DNA of 12,222 nucleotides from an uncultured Ruminococcus sp. (GCA_946629405.1 CAMOXW010000034.1:1-12222), one strand, 5' to 3'. Counted from the stretch's first letter, positions 1-7,926 are shown. Program-made: numbers and translations. The notes: a model not told the origin generated them from the sequence alone.

Positions 1-12
1 TGACCGCAAGTT

Positions 13-48
13 AAAAAGCACCGCACAAAAAAACGTGCGGTGCTGCTT
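13..48 (-). terminator. Rho-independent terminator of the symporter gene
   Basis: A perfect 9-bp stem, GCACCGCAC (18-26) with GTGCGGTGC (35-43), encloses an 8-nt A-rich loop. On the minus strand it is followed by TTTTT and lies about 50 bp past the symporter stop codon. The plus-strand side is also T-rich (TGCTTTGTTT), so it may act weakly in both directions. Confidence 0.85.
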
Positions 49-94
49 TGTTTATGCCGAATTGAAACTGTATGCAGAGCTTCGGCTGCTGCGG

Positions 95-1516
95 TTATTC
101 TTTAACTTTGCCTGACTTCAGCCTTTCAAGATAGTCCTTTGTCTCGGATGCCACGACCCCTGAGAGAAGGATTATCGCAATCACGTTTGGTATAGCCATG
201 AGGCCGTTGAAAATGTCAGCCATGTTCCAGACTGCTTCGACCGCGAGATAGGGACCTATAAATACGGCTGCGATATACACCCACCTGTAAACACTTGCCG
301 CAGTCCTGTTTGCTCCGATAAGATACGAAAGACAGCGCTCAGAGTAGTAATTCCAGCCGAGTATCGTTGTAAATGCGAATACTGCAAGGCATACCATGAG
401 TATGAACGATGATACCCTTTCGCTGAACGGCAGACCATAGTCAAAAGCCTTCATCGTTATCATAACGCCCTTCAGCTCTGTTTCTTCCCCGCAGCCTGAT
501 ATTATTATCGCAAGTCCGGTCATGGTGCAGACTATGATAGTGTCGATGAATGTGCCTGTCATGGTTACAAGTCCCTGACGGACAGGCTCATTGGTTTTTG
601 CGGCAGCGGCTGCGATAGGTGCTGAGCCGAGACCTGCTTCATTTGAAAAAATACCCCTTGCAACTCCGCTTTTCATAGCGTAGGCCATAACTGTTCCTGC
701 CGCTCCGCCGGCTGCGGCTTTAAGGCTGAACGCACCGGTGATTATTGATGAAACAGCCTCCGGTATCTCTGTGATATGGCAGAAGATTATTATAAGGCAG
801 CAGCATACATATGTAACTATCATAAACGGTACTACGACCTCGGAAACTGTGGCGATACGCTTTATGCCGCCTATAACTATGAAGGCAGTCAGCAGAGTTA
901 TCAAAGCCCCTGCAATAACGGTAGTCCATGTGTACTCCGCTCCGAGCACGGACACAGTATGATCTTTCTGTGGGTCAAAGAACTGATTTGCCGCTGAGGT
1001 TATACCGTTGATCTGCGTGACCGTACCGATGCCCATAAGTCCGGCAAGCAGACCGAACAGCGCAAATATTTTTGCAAGCCACTTCCATTTTTTGCCGAGC
1101 CCGTTTTCGATATAATAGAAAGGTCCTCCGAGGATATTTCCGTTCTCGTCCTTAACACGGTATCTGACCGCAAGCAGACCCTCAGCGAACTTCGTAGCCA
1201 TTCCCAGAAACGCTGCGAACACCATCCAGAACAGCGCACCTGCACCGCCTGCTGCGATAGCTGTAGCAACTCCGACAATATTTCCTGTTCCCACCGTTGC
1301 GGAAAGAGCTGTACACAGCGCTGCAAAGCTCGATACCTCGCCGCTGCCGTCCTCCTCATTCCTGACCATATATTTCAAAGCAGTACAAAGCCTGCGTATC
1401 TGCAAAAATCTCAGACGCACTGTGAGCAGTACGCCGCAGGCCATTATAAGAATTATCAGGGGAAGTCCCCACACATAGCTGTCCACATCACTTATCAGAT
1501 CATTGATCTTACCCAT
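95..1516 (-). CDS. Alanine/glycine:cation symporter family protein (AGCS)
   Basis: Predicted inner-membrane secondary transporter that imports alanine or glycine with Na+ or H+. The family is recognised from the loop GTGNIVGVATAIAAGGAGA (about residues 76-94) and from SNEAGLGSAPIAAAA with the following TNEPVRQG (about 291-315), both AGCS signatures. The rest is a series of hydrophobic helices (for example 15-35, 150-170, 200-217, 225-247, 370-387, 415-430, 440-455). At 473 aa it has the usual family length and appears intact. The reading frame is open up to 1690, but I place the start at 1516. An AGGAG sits 8 nt upstream, a consensus promoter lies at 1548-1576, and any longer form would run through that promoter and the preceding terminator. 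It is a single-gene unit with its own promoter and terminator, probably unrelated to the surface operon upstream. Exact substrate and coupling ion cannot be read from the sequence. Confidence 0.95.
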   Translation of the reverse strand: MGKINDLISDVDSYVWGLPLIILIMACGVLLTVRLRFLQIRRLCTALKYMVRNEEDGSGEVSSFAALCTALSATVGTGNIVGVATAIAAGGAGALFWMVFAAFLGMATKFAEGLLAVRYRVKDENGNILGGPFYYIENGLGKKWKWLAKIFALFGLLAGLMGIGTVTQINGITSAANQFFDPQKDHTVSVLGAEYTWTTVIAGALITLLTAFIVIGGIKRIATVSEVVVPFMIVTYVCCCLIIIFCHITEIPEAVSSIITGAFSLKAAAGGAAGTVMAYAMKSGVARGIFSNEAGLGSAPIAAAAAKTNEPVRQGLVTMTGTFIDTIIVCTMTGLAIIISGCGEETELKGVMITMKAFDYGLPFSERVSSFILMVCLAVFAFTTILGWNYYSERCLSYLIGANRTAASVYRWVYIAAVFIGPYLAVEAVWNMADIFNGLMAIPNVIAIILLSGVVASETKDYLERLKSGKVKE

Positions 1517-1547
1517 TGACACCTCTCCTGTATTATAAGCTGTTAAA

Positions 1548-1576
1548 ATTATATCATACATTCTCTGAAAAGTCAA
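1548..1576 (-). promoter_or_regulatory. SigA-type promoter of the symporter gene
   Basis: On the minus strand TTGACT (1576-1571) and TATAAT (1553-1548) are separated by exactly 17 bp, and a TG dinucleotide lies 1 bp upstream of the -10 box. Transcription would start near 1541, leaving a leader of about 25 nt before the ATG at 1516. That leaves no room for a glycine riboswitch. Confidence 0.85.
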
Positions 1577-1643
1577 TGCCTTGTGCAGTGCAGCGTGAGA
1601 ACATTGCCGTCCATACGTCAGCGCCGCAGCCTCTTTCTCTGAC

Positions 1644-1681
1644 AAAAAAGCAGAGCCTACGGGAAATCCCGTAAACTCTGC
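1644..1681 (-). terminator. Rho-independent terminator at the end of the surface operon
   Basis: On the minus strand GCAGAG/CTCTGC (1681-1676 with 1655-1650) is followed inward, after a 3-nt symmetric internal loop, by ACGGG/CCCGT around a 4-nt loop. A run of six T (1649-1644) comes next. It lies about 57 bp past the stop of the vWA protein gene and just upstream of the symporter promoter, separating the two transcription units. Confidence 0.85.
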
Positions 1682-1737
1682 GCCGATCATGTTGAAATGT
1701 AATATCTGTCCGCGGTAAGGATCGCTCTCAGCTTTCC

Positions 1738-4700
1738 TCAGAACAATCCTCCGCCGCCGTTGTACGGGTCGTATTCCTCGTCATACTGGTCATCTTCATG
1801 AGATTCATAGGGGTTGAAGAACGGATCGTTCTGCCCGTAGGTCTCATCCTCGTAGGAATAGTCGTTCTGTCCGTAGGGATCATACTGTTCGTTCCTGTTT
1901 TCGGATGCGGGAACGGTCGTTTCCTCCTTCTCCCTGTACTTGCGCTTCTTCTTGCTGACAGTGATGCCCTTGTCTTTAAGGTAATCCTCCGCGGTATCGG
2001 AAGCTCCGCCCATGTCCATCTGGGCTACTGAGGTGAGTATCGAATTAGCAGTTTCCTCCGAAATATCGCCGGATTCAGCCTTGTCCTCCACCTGCTTCAC
2101 ATAGCGCTTCGTCAGGAAGGAGAGGTACTTCTGCTGGAGGCTTCCGTCCTCGATGCTGTTGTCGTAGAGCATCTGCGCTGAAACGAGCTCCTGATCGCAG
2201 ATCTGGTTGAATATCGTCGTTGCTGCCGAACGGTAGATCGTCACGATGCTGAGCGTCATAAGCAGGCATATTCCCATTACGACAAGCTTCGCTGTAACTG
2301 CTGTTGCCGACTGCTTCTCACGCCTTGCCCTCTCAGGCAGCCATATCGGTACCGTATGTATCTCCTCTCCGCAGGTACGGCAGAATTTCGTCCCGGGAAC
2401 GACGGCTGCTCCGCACTTTCCGCAGACCTTGTTCTTCTGGCTTCTTCTGTATGCGAAGTATAGCTCAAGTCCGAGGAGCGCGGTGAATATAACTGCAAGG
2501 CTGACCCAGAATACGATCGCAAGGGTATTTGACTTCTTGCTGCCGCTGCCGTTTTCGCCGGCTGTATAGGCCGAATCGAACTTTCCGTCGCCGTCGCTGT
2601 CAATATTGAGAGTCGTTTTGCCGGAGGACTTCGTGTTCGTCGCTATAACTGTGTCGGGACTTACCGGTATCGCCTTGAAGGTGCGGACATCGGAATATTC
2701 GCCCTCGTCATCGGCAAAGCTTATGGAATAATCCATTGTTCCTGTGCCGTAGCCGTTTATGCAGAGCTCATAGTTCGCCTCGTCATTCAGCCTGAGCACC
2801 TTGACCTCGTTATTCTCGCCTTCAAAGGAAAGTGAACCGAACGATGCCCTTGTACTGAGTGCCTCGGGGTCTGAGCAGAGAGTTTCACCGCTGCAGCTTA
2901 CCGTTACATCGACCGGGCAGGCTATCCTTACAACTATGCTATAGCTTCCGCTGACTGAATCCGCAAGGTCATTAAAAGCGTAGGCAAGGTCGGAGCTGTC
3001 CGTTACATTATAGTCGCAGCTCTCGGATGCGATAGCCTTCATGAGCGCCTGCGCTTCGGTAAGGCCGGTGCCTCCGTAGTTGTGGAAAAATCCGAGAGTA
3101 TAGATGATTATACCGCTGTCCTTTATCTCCTGAGCCTTCTCCTTTACAGCTGACTCATAGCTTCCGTCCGAGCCCGTGGGACCGTTCTCCGGATAGCCGT
3201 CGCTAAGGAGAAAGAGCAGTTTTTTATTGCTGTCGGTGTGGGAAAGCAGCTCCGCGCCGGTGTCGATGCCGTCGTACATATTTGTACCGCCGTCTGCGCC
3301 GAGATTCTGTATCGCGGAAACGAGCTCGTCCCTGTCGCTGCTGGAGATTATCGCCTTCTTCGCATTGGTCGAATACGGAACAAGGCTTATGTCAATGCTC
3401 GGATTCTCGCTGAGAACATAGTCCACGAACTTTATCGCGGAGTTCCTTGTCTCGGAAATCGGCTCGCCGCGCATACTTCCCGAAACATCAAGAACAAGCG
3501 CTACTGAACGTCTTACCGAGCCGAATTTTGTGAGTATCCTGTCGCGTGAGACATAGTCCTCGCCCTCCTTGTCGGAAACGATAATATCGCCCGACTCATA
3601 GGATATCTCATTGTTTTTGGTATCAGTTACCGTGATGTTGTAGATGCCGGGGTCAATTCCTTCAAGTGTGAAGTCCGGCGAATTGCTGTCCTTGTCGATG
3701 ACGTCCTCACTGTCGGAATTTCTTGTAACTGTGACGTGGTAGTCGGAGTATTCCGAATAAGCTGAATCATAGACAGTAAACTCAGCGTTGTTGGTGTATA
3801 CCTTTTCAAACGCGCGGCATACGCCGGTGCTTGTTATTCCCGACTCAGCGAAGGCCTCGATAACGCTCATGAGCTGGCTGTCGGAAAGCTTGTATGTGCT
3901 GTCAACATAGCGTCCGCCCGCGTTGAGCCTTACAGCGGCAGAAACTATGATATCGCTGAACTGCTCATAGGTCATCATGCCCGGCATCATATCGAGCGAG
4001 ATGAAATAGAGGAAGCCGATCTGCTCCGTTGTGAGCGCCTCAAAGCCGTTCACGCCCTGTGACATGAGGTAAGCGGTGTGTGTGATGAGTGTGCTGTCAT
4101 GAGCCTGCTCATCAGGTGTGAGCCTGAATGAATACCCCGCAGTATCGGCTAAAACTGCCGCATTTCCGGTCGAAGCCGGGTCAGCCATGCTCCTTGCGCT
4201 GCCTGTGCTGTCGGGAGCGGATATCCAGTCGCAGGAATTGTCAAAGCCGCCGTCGGAATAGTCCTCGCAGAGCTCCGCAAAGAGGTCGGCAAGTCCGGTA
4301 TAGAACACCGAATCCGCAGTTATCGTCATGGGAAGCATCGCCTTTGCGTACTCCTTAGCGATGCCGTTCAGTGAAATGTTGTCCGCAAGCACAGCGGAAG
4401 CCGCCTGTTCAGTGAAGCCGTCGCCGGTCAGATCGGTGTAGCGCAGGGTCAGCTCCTCAGGGATAAGGTCACTGCGGAGGAAGCCGCGCAGCCGCTCGGA
4501 GGCTGAATACAGTGTGATGAAGTACCCTTCGAGCGCACGGTTATAGTTAATGTCAAAGAAGTCGTAAGCCTTGACAGCATTCTCGAAGATTGAAAGAGCT
4601 GCCGCATTGGTCTTCTTTGCGGGAGCGTAGAGGTCATCGTCCGAGAAATCGTCGTAGACATAGATCTGGCGGTCACTGTCACCGATCGTTCCATTGTCCA

Positions 4701-5544
4701 CACGGCTTGTGTAGCCTGTGTTGTAGTATGAGCTGCTGCCGGCATATCCCACGGCCGTGTCGATTATCCTGCCGGTGTTGGCGTCGATGTAGATTTCCGA
4801 AACGACGGCACCTGTTCTCGGGTCTATGACGGAAAACTTATACGCAACAATCGGCTCATCGTCTGAATTGACATAGATCACCTTCCCCTGATTTTCAAGG
4901 CTGAAATCCTCCGGAGCAACGCCTGTAGTGTCGTATACCTCCTGCTCAGCCTTCTCAGAAGCCCTTTGTGAATCTATTTTCGGGGAAACGTCGAGGTCCT
5001 CGGGCGGAGTAAAATGCACTCCCTCGATGCTTTCGAGGGAGCCGTCCTTGTTGACTACCTCCTTGATGCTGAATCCGTCGATCGAAATACCTTCAATATA
5101 CTGTTTGAAGGTATAGGTGTCGAAGACCTCGCCCTCGGAATACTCCGTGATGCTGTACTCCTGCTGGGGATGCTCGATCCCGAGCTCCGGGGCAAGAGTT
5201 TCAAGCGCTGCCATAGCTTCTTCTTCGTCATTGATAATAATATCATTTTTTCCGGAAACACCGCCCGCACGGTAGGATATCACGCCCTTTGCCTTTATTG
5301 AATCGGCGCGGAGCTGGAGGCTCTTGATCTCCTCCTTGATCTCCTGCTGCTCGGAGGTCATTCCCTCGGATGCAAGGGCCTCGCCGGGATGCTTGCTGAG
5401 AACGCTGTAGATACAGTAGCCGTCAACAGCCGTCGTAACTGAGATAACGCCTATCATCGCCCATGTCAGCGCGCGAAGTCCGCCGCGCTTTGGTAGCTTC
5501 GCGGGTGCCGCAGCCTTTCCGGGAGCGTTTTTTGCTTTACTCAT
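1738..5544 (-). CDS. Large membrane protein: FTP/PepSY, degenerate M4 peptidase-like domain, vWA domain, zinc ribbon
   Basis: A 1268-aa protein. I start it at ATG 5544 because GGAAGG lies 8 nt upstream; a GTG three codons earlier is in frame but badly placed. In order: TM helix (about 25-48), charged coiled-coil-like stretch (62-87), FTP-like and PepSY-like regions (about 105-265, with YIDANTGRIIDTAVG-type ending), M4-like domain (about 267-575), beta-sandwich (585-660), and vWA domain (about 680-870). Then come a DSDGDGKFD calcium-type loop (982-990), TM (1007-1033), zinc ribbon (C1041, C1044, C1055, C1058), TM (1083-1106), and an acidic Tyr-rich tail. The vWA MIDAS residues are present: DVSGS (D686, S688, S690), T754 and D782. 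The M4 similarity rests on RSMADPA (451-457) and AYLMSQG (491-497), but the HExxH position reads IAKEY (395-399) and the third ligand position reads T416. It is therefore probably a non-catalytic, ligand-binding surface protein. Topology and role are inferred. Confidence 0.88.
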   Translation of the reverse strand: MSKAKNAPGKAAAPAKLPKRGGLRALTWAMIGVISVTTAVDGYCIYSVLSKHPGEALASEGMTSEQQEIKEEIKSLQLRADSIKAKGVISYRAGGVSGKNDIIINDEEEAMAALETLAPELGIEHPQQEYSITEYSEGEVFDTYTFKQYIEGISIDGFSIKEVVNKDGSLESIEGVHFTPPEDLDVSPKIDSQRASEKAEQEVYDTTGVAPEDFSLENQGKVIYVNSDDEPIVAYKFSVIDPRTGAVVSEIYIDANTGRIIDTAVGYAGSSSYYNTGYTSRVDNGTIGDSDRQIYVYDDFSDDDLYAPAKKTNAAALSIFENAVKAYDFFDINYNRALEGYFITLYSASERLRGFLRSDLIPEELTLRYTDLTGDGFTEQAASAVLADNISLNGIAKEYAKAMLPMTITADSVFYTGLADLFAELCEDYSDGGFDNSCDWISAPDSTGSARSMADPASTGNAAVLADTAGYSFRLTPDEQAHDSTLITHTAYLMSQGVNGFEALTTEQIGFLYFISLDMMPGMMTYEQFSDIIVSAAVRLNAGGRYVDSTYKLSDSQLMSVIEAFAESGITSTGVCRAFEKVYTNNAEFTVYDSAYSEYSDYHVTVTRNSDSEDVIDKDSNSPDFTLEGIDPGIYNITVTDTKNNEISYESGDIIVSDKEGEDYVSRDRILTKFGSVRRSVALVLDVSGSMRGEPISETRNSAIKFVDYVLSENPSIDISLVPYSTNAKKAIISSSDRDELVSAIQNLGADGGTNMYDGIDTGAELLSHTDSNKKLLFLLSDGYPENGPTGSDGSYESAVKEKAQEIKDSGIIIYTLGFFHNYGGTGLTEAQALMKAIASESCDYNVTDSSDLAYAFNDLADSVSGSYSIVVRIACPVDVTVSCSGETLCSDPEALSTRASFGSLSFEGENNEVKVLRLNDEANYELCINGYGTGTMDYSISFADDEGEYSDVRTFKAIPVSPDTVIATNTKSSGKTTLNIDSDGDGKFDSAYTAGENGSGSKKSNTLAIVFWVSLAVIFTALLGLELYFAYRRSQKNKVCGKCGAAVVPGTKFCRTCGEEIHTVPIWLPERARREKQSATAVTAKLVVMGICLLMTLSIVTIYRSAATTIFNQICDQELVSAQMLYDNSIEDGSLQQKYLSFLTKRYVKQVEDKAESGDISEETANSILTSVAQMDMGGASDTAEDYLKDKGITVSKKKRKYREKEETTVPASENRNEQYDPYGQNDYSYEDETYGQNDPFFNPYESHEDDQYDEEYDPYNGGGGLF

Positions 5545-5572
5545 ATATATCACCTTCCGGTCAATAAAATTA

Positions 5573-5606
5573 TCGGGCAGCCGCCGTTATCAACAGAGCT
5601 GCCCGA
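5573..5606 (-). promoter_or_regulatory. Intergenic hairpin, possible attenuator before the vWA protein gene
   Basis: A perfect 9-bp inverted repeat (TCGGGCAGC 5573-5581, GCTGCCCGA 5598-5606) with a 16-nt loop lies between the 166-aa gene and the large vWA protein gene. On the minus strand it is followed by TAATTTTATT. That tract is U-rich but interrupted, so partial termination or mRNA processing/stability is more likely than full termination. The large gene's ribosome site lies beyond it and remains free. Confidence 0.5.
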
Positions 5607-5630
5607 AAAGTGATCATCGGCTTGTTTAAA

Positions 5631-6131
5631 TTATACTCCCCTGTATTTCTTTCCCGTCAGCACGGCAATGATTATTGCGCCTGCGAGAAAAATGAAAGGG
5701 GCAAAGAGTATATTGCACTCGATAAGGGATGAAGCAGTGCTTCCCCCGAGGTCTTCAACAGCACCCTCGCAGTTATTCTTCACCTTGAAGGCATCTATCG
5801 CAAGGAAAGCATAAGCGATGACCTGAAACGTTGCACCGGCAGAAAGTTCAGCCTCTGCCTTGCTCCCGTCCGGCTGGAGGAGAGCGCCGAGCACGGCGAT
5901 ACCGGTAAGTATCGCTGCGATTATCCCGACGACCCTTGTGACCGATGAGAAGCTGCTCGAAGCGAGCCTGTCTCCCTCGATGTCGAGGGAGGAGGACTTG
6001 CTCAGGTCGTTTATGTCAAATGTTTTGCTGAATCCGAAGACCTTGATCTGAAAAATTTCGACTCTGAAAAAAGCAATTGCTATAATGACGAGTGCCGCCG
6101 ACAGTACAAATACTTTTGTCGAATTCTTCAC
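5631..6131 (-). CDS. Four-TM membrane protein without zinc ribbon, paralogue-like
   Basis: A 166-aa protein of unknown function. It shows four hydrophobic segments (about 6-22, 64-85, 100-115, 140-159). An outward loop of about 40 residues lies between the first two and a shorter one between the last two. This is the same plan as the membrane half of the four upstream zinc-ribbon proteins, but the Cys4 ribbon and the low-complexity linker are absent. The start is GTG, four nt after the TGA stop of the preceding gene. No strong AGGAGG is present, only a weak AAGTGATC, so translation is probably coupled to the upstream gene. C121 and C139 in the second outer loop could form a disulfide. Family membership is by architecture only; sequence identity to the others is low by eye. 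Confidence 0.82.
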   Translation of the reverse strand: MKNSTKVFVLSAALVIIAIAFFRVEIFQIKVFGFSKTFDINDLSKSSSLDIEGDRLASSSFSSVTRVVGIIAAILTGIAVLGALLQPDGSKAEAELSAGATFQVIAYAFLAIDAFKVKNNCEGAVEDLGGSTASSLIECNILFAPFIFLAGAIIIAVLTGKKYRGV

Positions 6132-6135
6132 TGGA

Positions 6136-7029
6136 TCACTTGTTTAAGTTCACGCCGCCGCCGGGATTTCCGGGAGCAGCAGGTGCGACGGGAGCAGCGG
6201 ATGCGCCGGGAGCAGCAGGTGCGCCAAAGCCGGGAGCACCGTTCATGGGCATACCATTCTGGGGTGCGCCGAAGTTGTTCTGGGGAGCGCCGTAGCCGCC
6301 GCCGAAGCCGCCGTTGTTATAGCCGGCAGGTCTTGCACCGAGCTTGATGATCTCTGCGCTGAACAGCCACCATACGATCATGATAGCAGTGAGTATGAGC
6401 ACAAGTATGACAGTTACGGTAACGCCGCCCTTCATCTTTGCAGACTTGGAGAAACCATCCTTGATCTCGCCCTTGAGATGGAGAGCATAGATCATGAGGA
6501 AAAGGTAGCTTACGAACATTGTGATATGGGTGATACCGAGTAGTTTTACGGATTTGAGGTTGTTCTTGTTTAAGTAGAACAGTGAAGCAATGATGCCGCC
6601 GAGTGCTGTGAGCTCAAGGAGAACTCCGAACACCTTCATGAAGGAAGTGAATCCTGTGTCAAAGCCCTCGATACAAGCGTCATAGCTTGCCTTTGATCTT
6701 TCATCCCAGCCCTTGAACTTGTAGTTGAGGATGTCGAATGCGTGGAAGCCTATCATGAGGTAGATGAGTATGCCGATCATGATGATGATGATGATCGGGT
6801 TCTTCTTAACGTCGATGAGCGACTTGAAGTTGAAGGTCTTTCTCTGGCCGTACATCGGAGGAGCACCGTATACGTTCTGGGGAGGAGCGTAGGGAGTGGG
6901 TGCCGGAGCAGGTGCAGGTGCCGGAGCAGGTGCAGGTGCCGGAGCAGGATTTACGCCTGTTGCAATGCCGCAGTTAGGGCAGTTCACTGAATTGTCAGGA
7001 ATATTTTTGCCGCAGTTTGTACAAAACAT
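6136..7029 (-). CDS. Zinc-ribbon four-TM membrane protein with Pro-Ala linker
   Basis: A 297-aa protein of unknown function. The N-terminus MFCTNCGKNIPDNSVNCPNCG is a Cys4 zinc ribbon (C3, C6, C17, C20; C-X2-C-X10-C-X2-C). A (PA)n linker (28-45) and a YAPPQNVYGAPP segment follow, then four TM helices (about 78-98, 131-153, 163-184, 203-223). Unlike its neighbours it has a long Gly/Pro/Ala/Asn-rich tail (235-297) that again carries APQN units. With N-in topology, both ribbon and tail would be cytoplasmic. The start is ATG 7029, with GAGG 9 nt upstream; an in-frame TTG two codons earlier is too close to that site. It ends 4 nt before the next gene, so the two are probably coupled. The ribbon may hold zinc or serve protein-protein contact; no enzyme motif is visible. 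Confidence 0.88.
   Translation of the reverse strand: MFCTNCGKNIPDNSVNCPNCGIATGVNPAPAPAPAPAPAPAPAPTPYAPPQNVYGAPPMYGQRKTFNFKSLIDVKKNPIIIIIMIGILIYLMIGFHAFDILNYKFKGWDERSKASYDACIEGFDTGFTSFMKVFGVLLELTALGGIIASLFYLNKNNLKSVKLLGITHITMFVSYLFLMIYALHLKGEIKDGFSKSAKMKGGVTVTVILVLILTAIMIVWWLFSAEIIKLGARPAGYNNGGFGGGYGAPQNNFGAPQNGMPMNGAPGFGAPAAPGASAAPVAPAAPGNPGGGVNLNK
6899..6949. repeat. 18-bp tandem repeat coding a Pro-Ala linker
   Basis: Two exact 18-bp units (GGTGCCGGAGCAGGTGCA, 6899-6916 and 6917-6934) and a partial third lie in frame within the linker of the 297-aa protein. Each unit adds six residues (three Pro-Ala pairs), so changes in copy number would keep the frame. Confidence 0.85.
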
Positions 7030-7057
7030 TTTCAATTACCTCTCTTATTTTTTATTT

Positions 7058-7071
7058 CAGCGCAAGCGCTG
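7058..7071. repeat. Short palindromic hairpin between two zinc-ribbon genes
   Basis: CAGCGCAAGCGCTG is a near-perfect inverted repeat in the 53-bp gap between the 244-aa and 297-aa genes. No T-run follows it on the minus strand, so it is not a terminator for this operon. It could be an mRNA stability or processing element; function unknown. Confidence 0.45.
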
Positions 7072-7082
7072 TATTTCTTAGT

Positions 7083-7817
7083 TCAGCGGAGCATACCAGC
7101 ACCGGAGTTAGCGTTTCTCATAGCCTGCTCGCCGGTGAGCTGATCTGCTAATTTTTTTCCGCATACTGAAATAGCTATCATAACGATGAGCCAGAACCAG
7201 CTTGTGAACGAAGGTCCGCCGCCTACCTTTATGCCTGCAAATGAAGCAAGGGCGAACAGACCGCTGGACTTCATCTTTGCCCTTACATACCAGCCGTTGA
7301 AAAGAACAAATAAGTATCCGACTGTCATGCAGGTTCCGCCAAGACCTACTGCCTTGACAGCGTTAACGGTATTGCGCTGATAAAGCGAATAGCCGCAGAG
7401 ACCTATTGAGCCGACTGTACCGATGACAGAAAGTATGGCAACTACATTTACGAACTTCGAGAAGCCGAGATCACCGTCTGTGCAGTCAGAAAGAGAAAAC
7501 TTCTCTGTCTCCTTGTAGCCGCCGCCCTTTACTGTGACCTTGACTGTATCGAAGCTGAAAATGCCTATCATACCGATAATAAGGAACAGTATCATTATTG
7601 CCGGGAGTATCATTTTTACGCTGAGCTGATACTGTTTTCCGGCGATGTTGATAACGGGCATACCGCCGCCGGCTGCACCGTTCATCGGAGCTCTGTTCTG
7701 GGGAGCGCCGTAGGTATTGGGAGCTGTATTCTGGGGAGCTGCATTTGTGGGATTTCCACAGTTTGGACAATTCGCTGAACCGTCCGGGATCTGGTTTCCG
7801 CAATTTCTGCAAAACAT
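7083..7817 (-). CDS. Zinc-ribbon four-TM membrane protein
   Basis: A 244-aa protein of unknown function in the same family as its neighbours. The Cys4 ribbon is at C3, C6, C17 and C20 (MFCRNCGNQIPDGSANCPNCG). A short linker (22-60) with APQN and RAPMNGAAGGG pieces follows, then four TM segments (about 68-89, 122-146, 157-177, 205-222). The outer loop between TM1 and TM2 is about 35 residues and beta-rich, with many charged and Thr/Gly residues. The frame is open to 7856, but ATG 7817 is preferred. It begins directly with the family's M-F-C ribbon start and has GAGG 8 nt upstream. Gaps of 109 bp before and 53 bp after contain small hairpins but no clear promoter or terminator, so I read it as part of the operon. 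Confidence 0.88.
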   Translation of the reverse strand: MFCRNCGNQIPDGSANCPNCGNPTNAAPQNTAPNTYGAPQNRAPMNGAAGGGMPVINIAGKQYQLSVKMILPAIMILFLIIGMIGIFSFDTVKVTVKGGGYKETEKFSLSDCTDGDLGFSKFVNVVAILSVIGTVGSIGLCGYSLYQRNTVNAVKAVGLGGTCMTVGYLFVLFNGWYVRAKMKSSGLFALASFAGIKVGGGPSFTSWFWLIVMIAISVCGKKLADQLTGEQAMRNANSGAGMLR

Positions 7818-7838
7818 GATTTTTTCCTCACTTTCCTT

Positions 7839-7854
7839 GACCTTTAAGAAGGTC
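7839..7854. repeat. Hairpin just upstream of a ribosome binding site
   Basis: GACCTT and AAGGTC form a perfect 6-bp stem around a 4-nt loop, in the 109-bp gap ahead of the 244-aa gene. It lies immediately 5' of that gene's GAGG site. No U-tract follows. The rest of the gap (7855-7926) holds further GC-rich inverted repeats, including CGGCA/TGCCG around GAAA on the minus strand, and no promoter I can defend. Confidence 0.45.
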
Positions 7855-7926
7855 ATACCGAATGTTTTTTCCGGCTTAAAGCCTGCCGGAGCCGGCTATG
7901 ATACGGCATTTCTGCCGGTGTCACGG

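Noticed and set aside
1517..1640. Glycine riboswitch ahead of the symporter
   Set aside because: The promoter places the start of transcription about 25 nt before the ATG, and no aptamer-like conserved stems are visible.
1517..1690. N-terminal extension of the symporter by 58 residues
   Set aside because: It covers the upstream terminator and the symporter's own promoter, lacks a hydrophobic or conserved sequence, and the internal ATG at 1516 has a good AGGAG.
5600..5665. TATAAT at the stop codon of the 166-aa gene as a promoter for the vWA protein gene
   Set aside because: The -10 match is perfect, but the only -35-like sequences (CTGACG, TGACGG) are poor with 18-19 bp spacing. An internal promoter cannot be supported from sequence.
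7818..7926. Promoter or terminator in the 109-bp gap inside the array
   Set aside because: GC-rich inverted repeats are present, but no U-tract follows on the minus strand and no -35/-10 pair with proper spacing was found.
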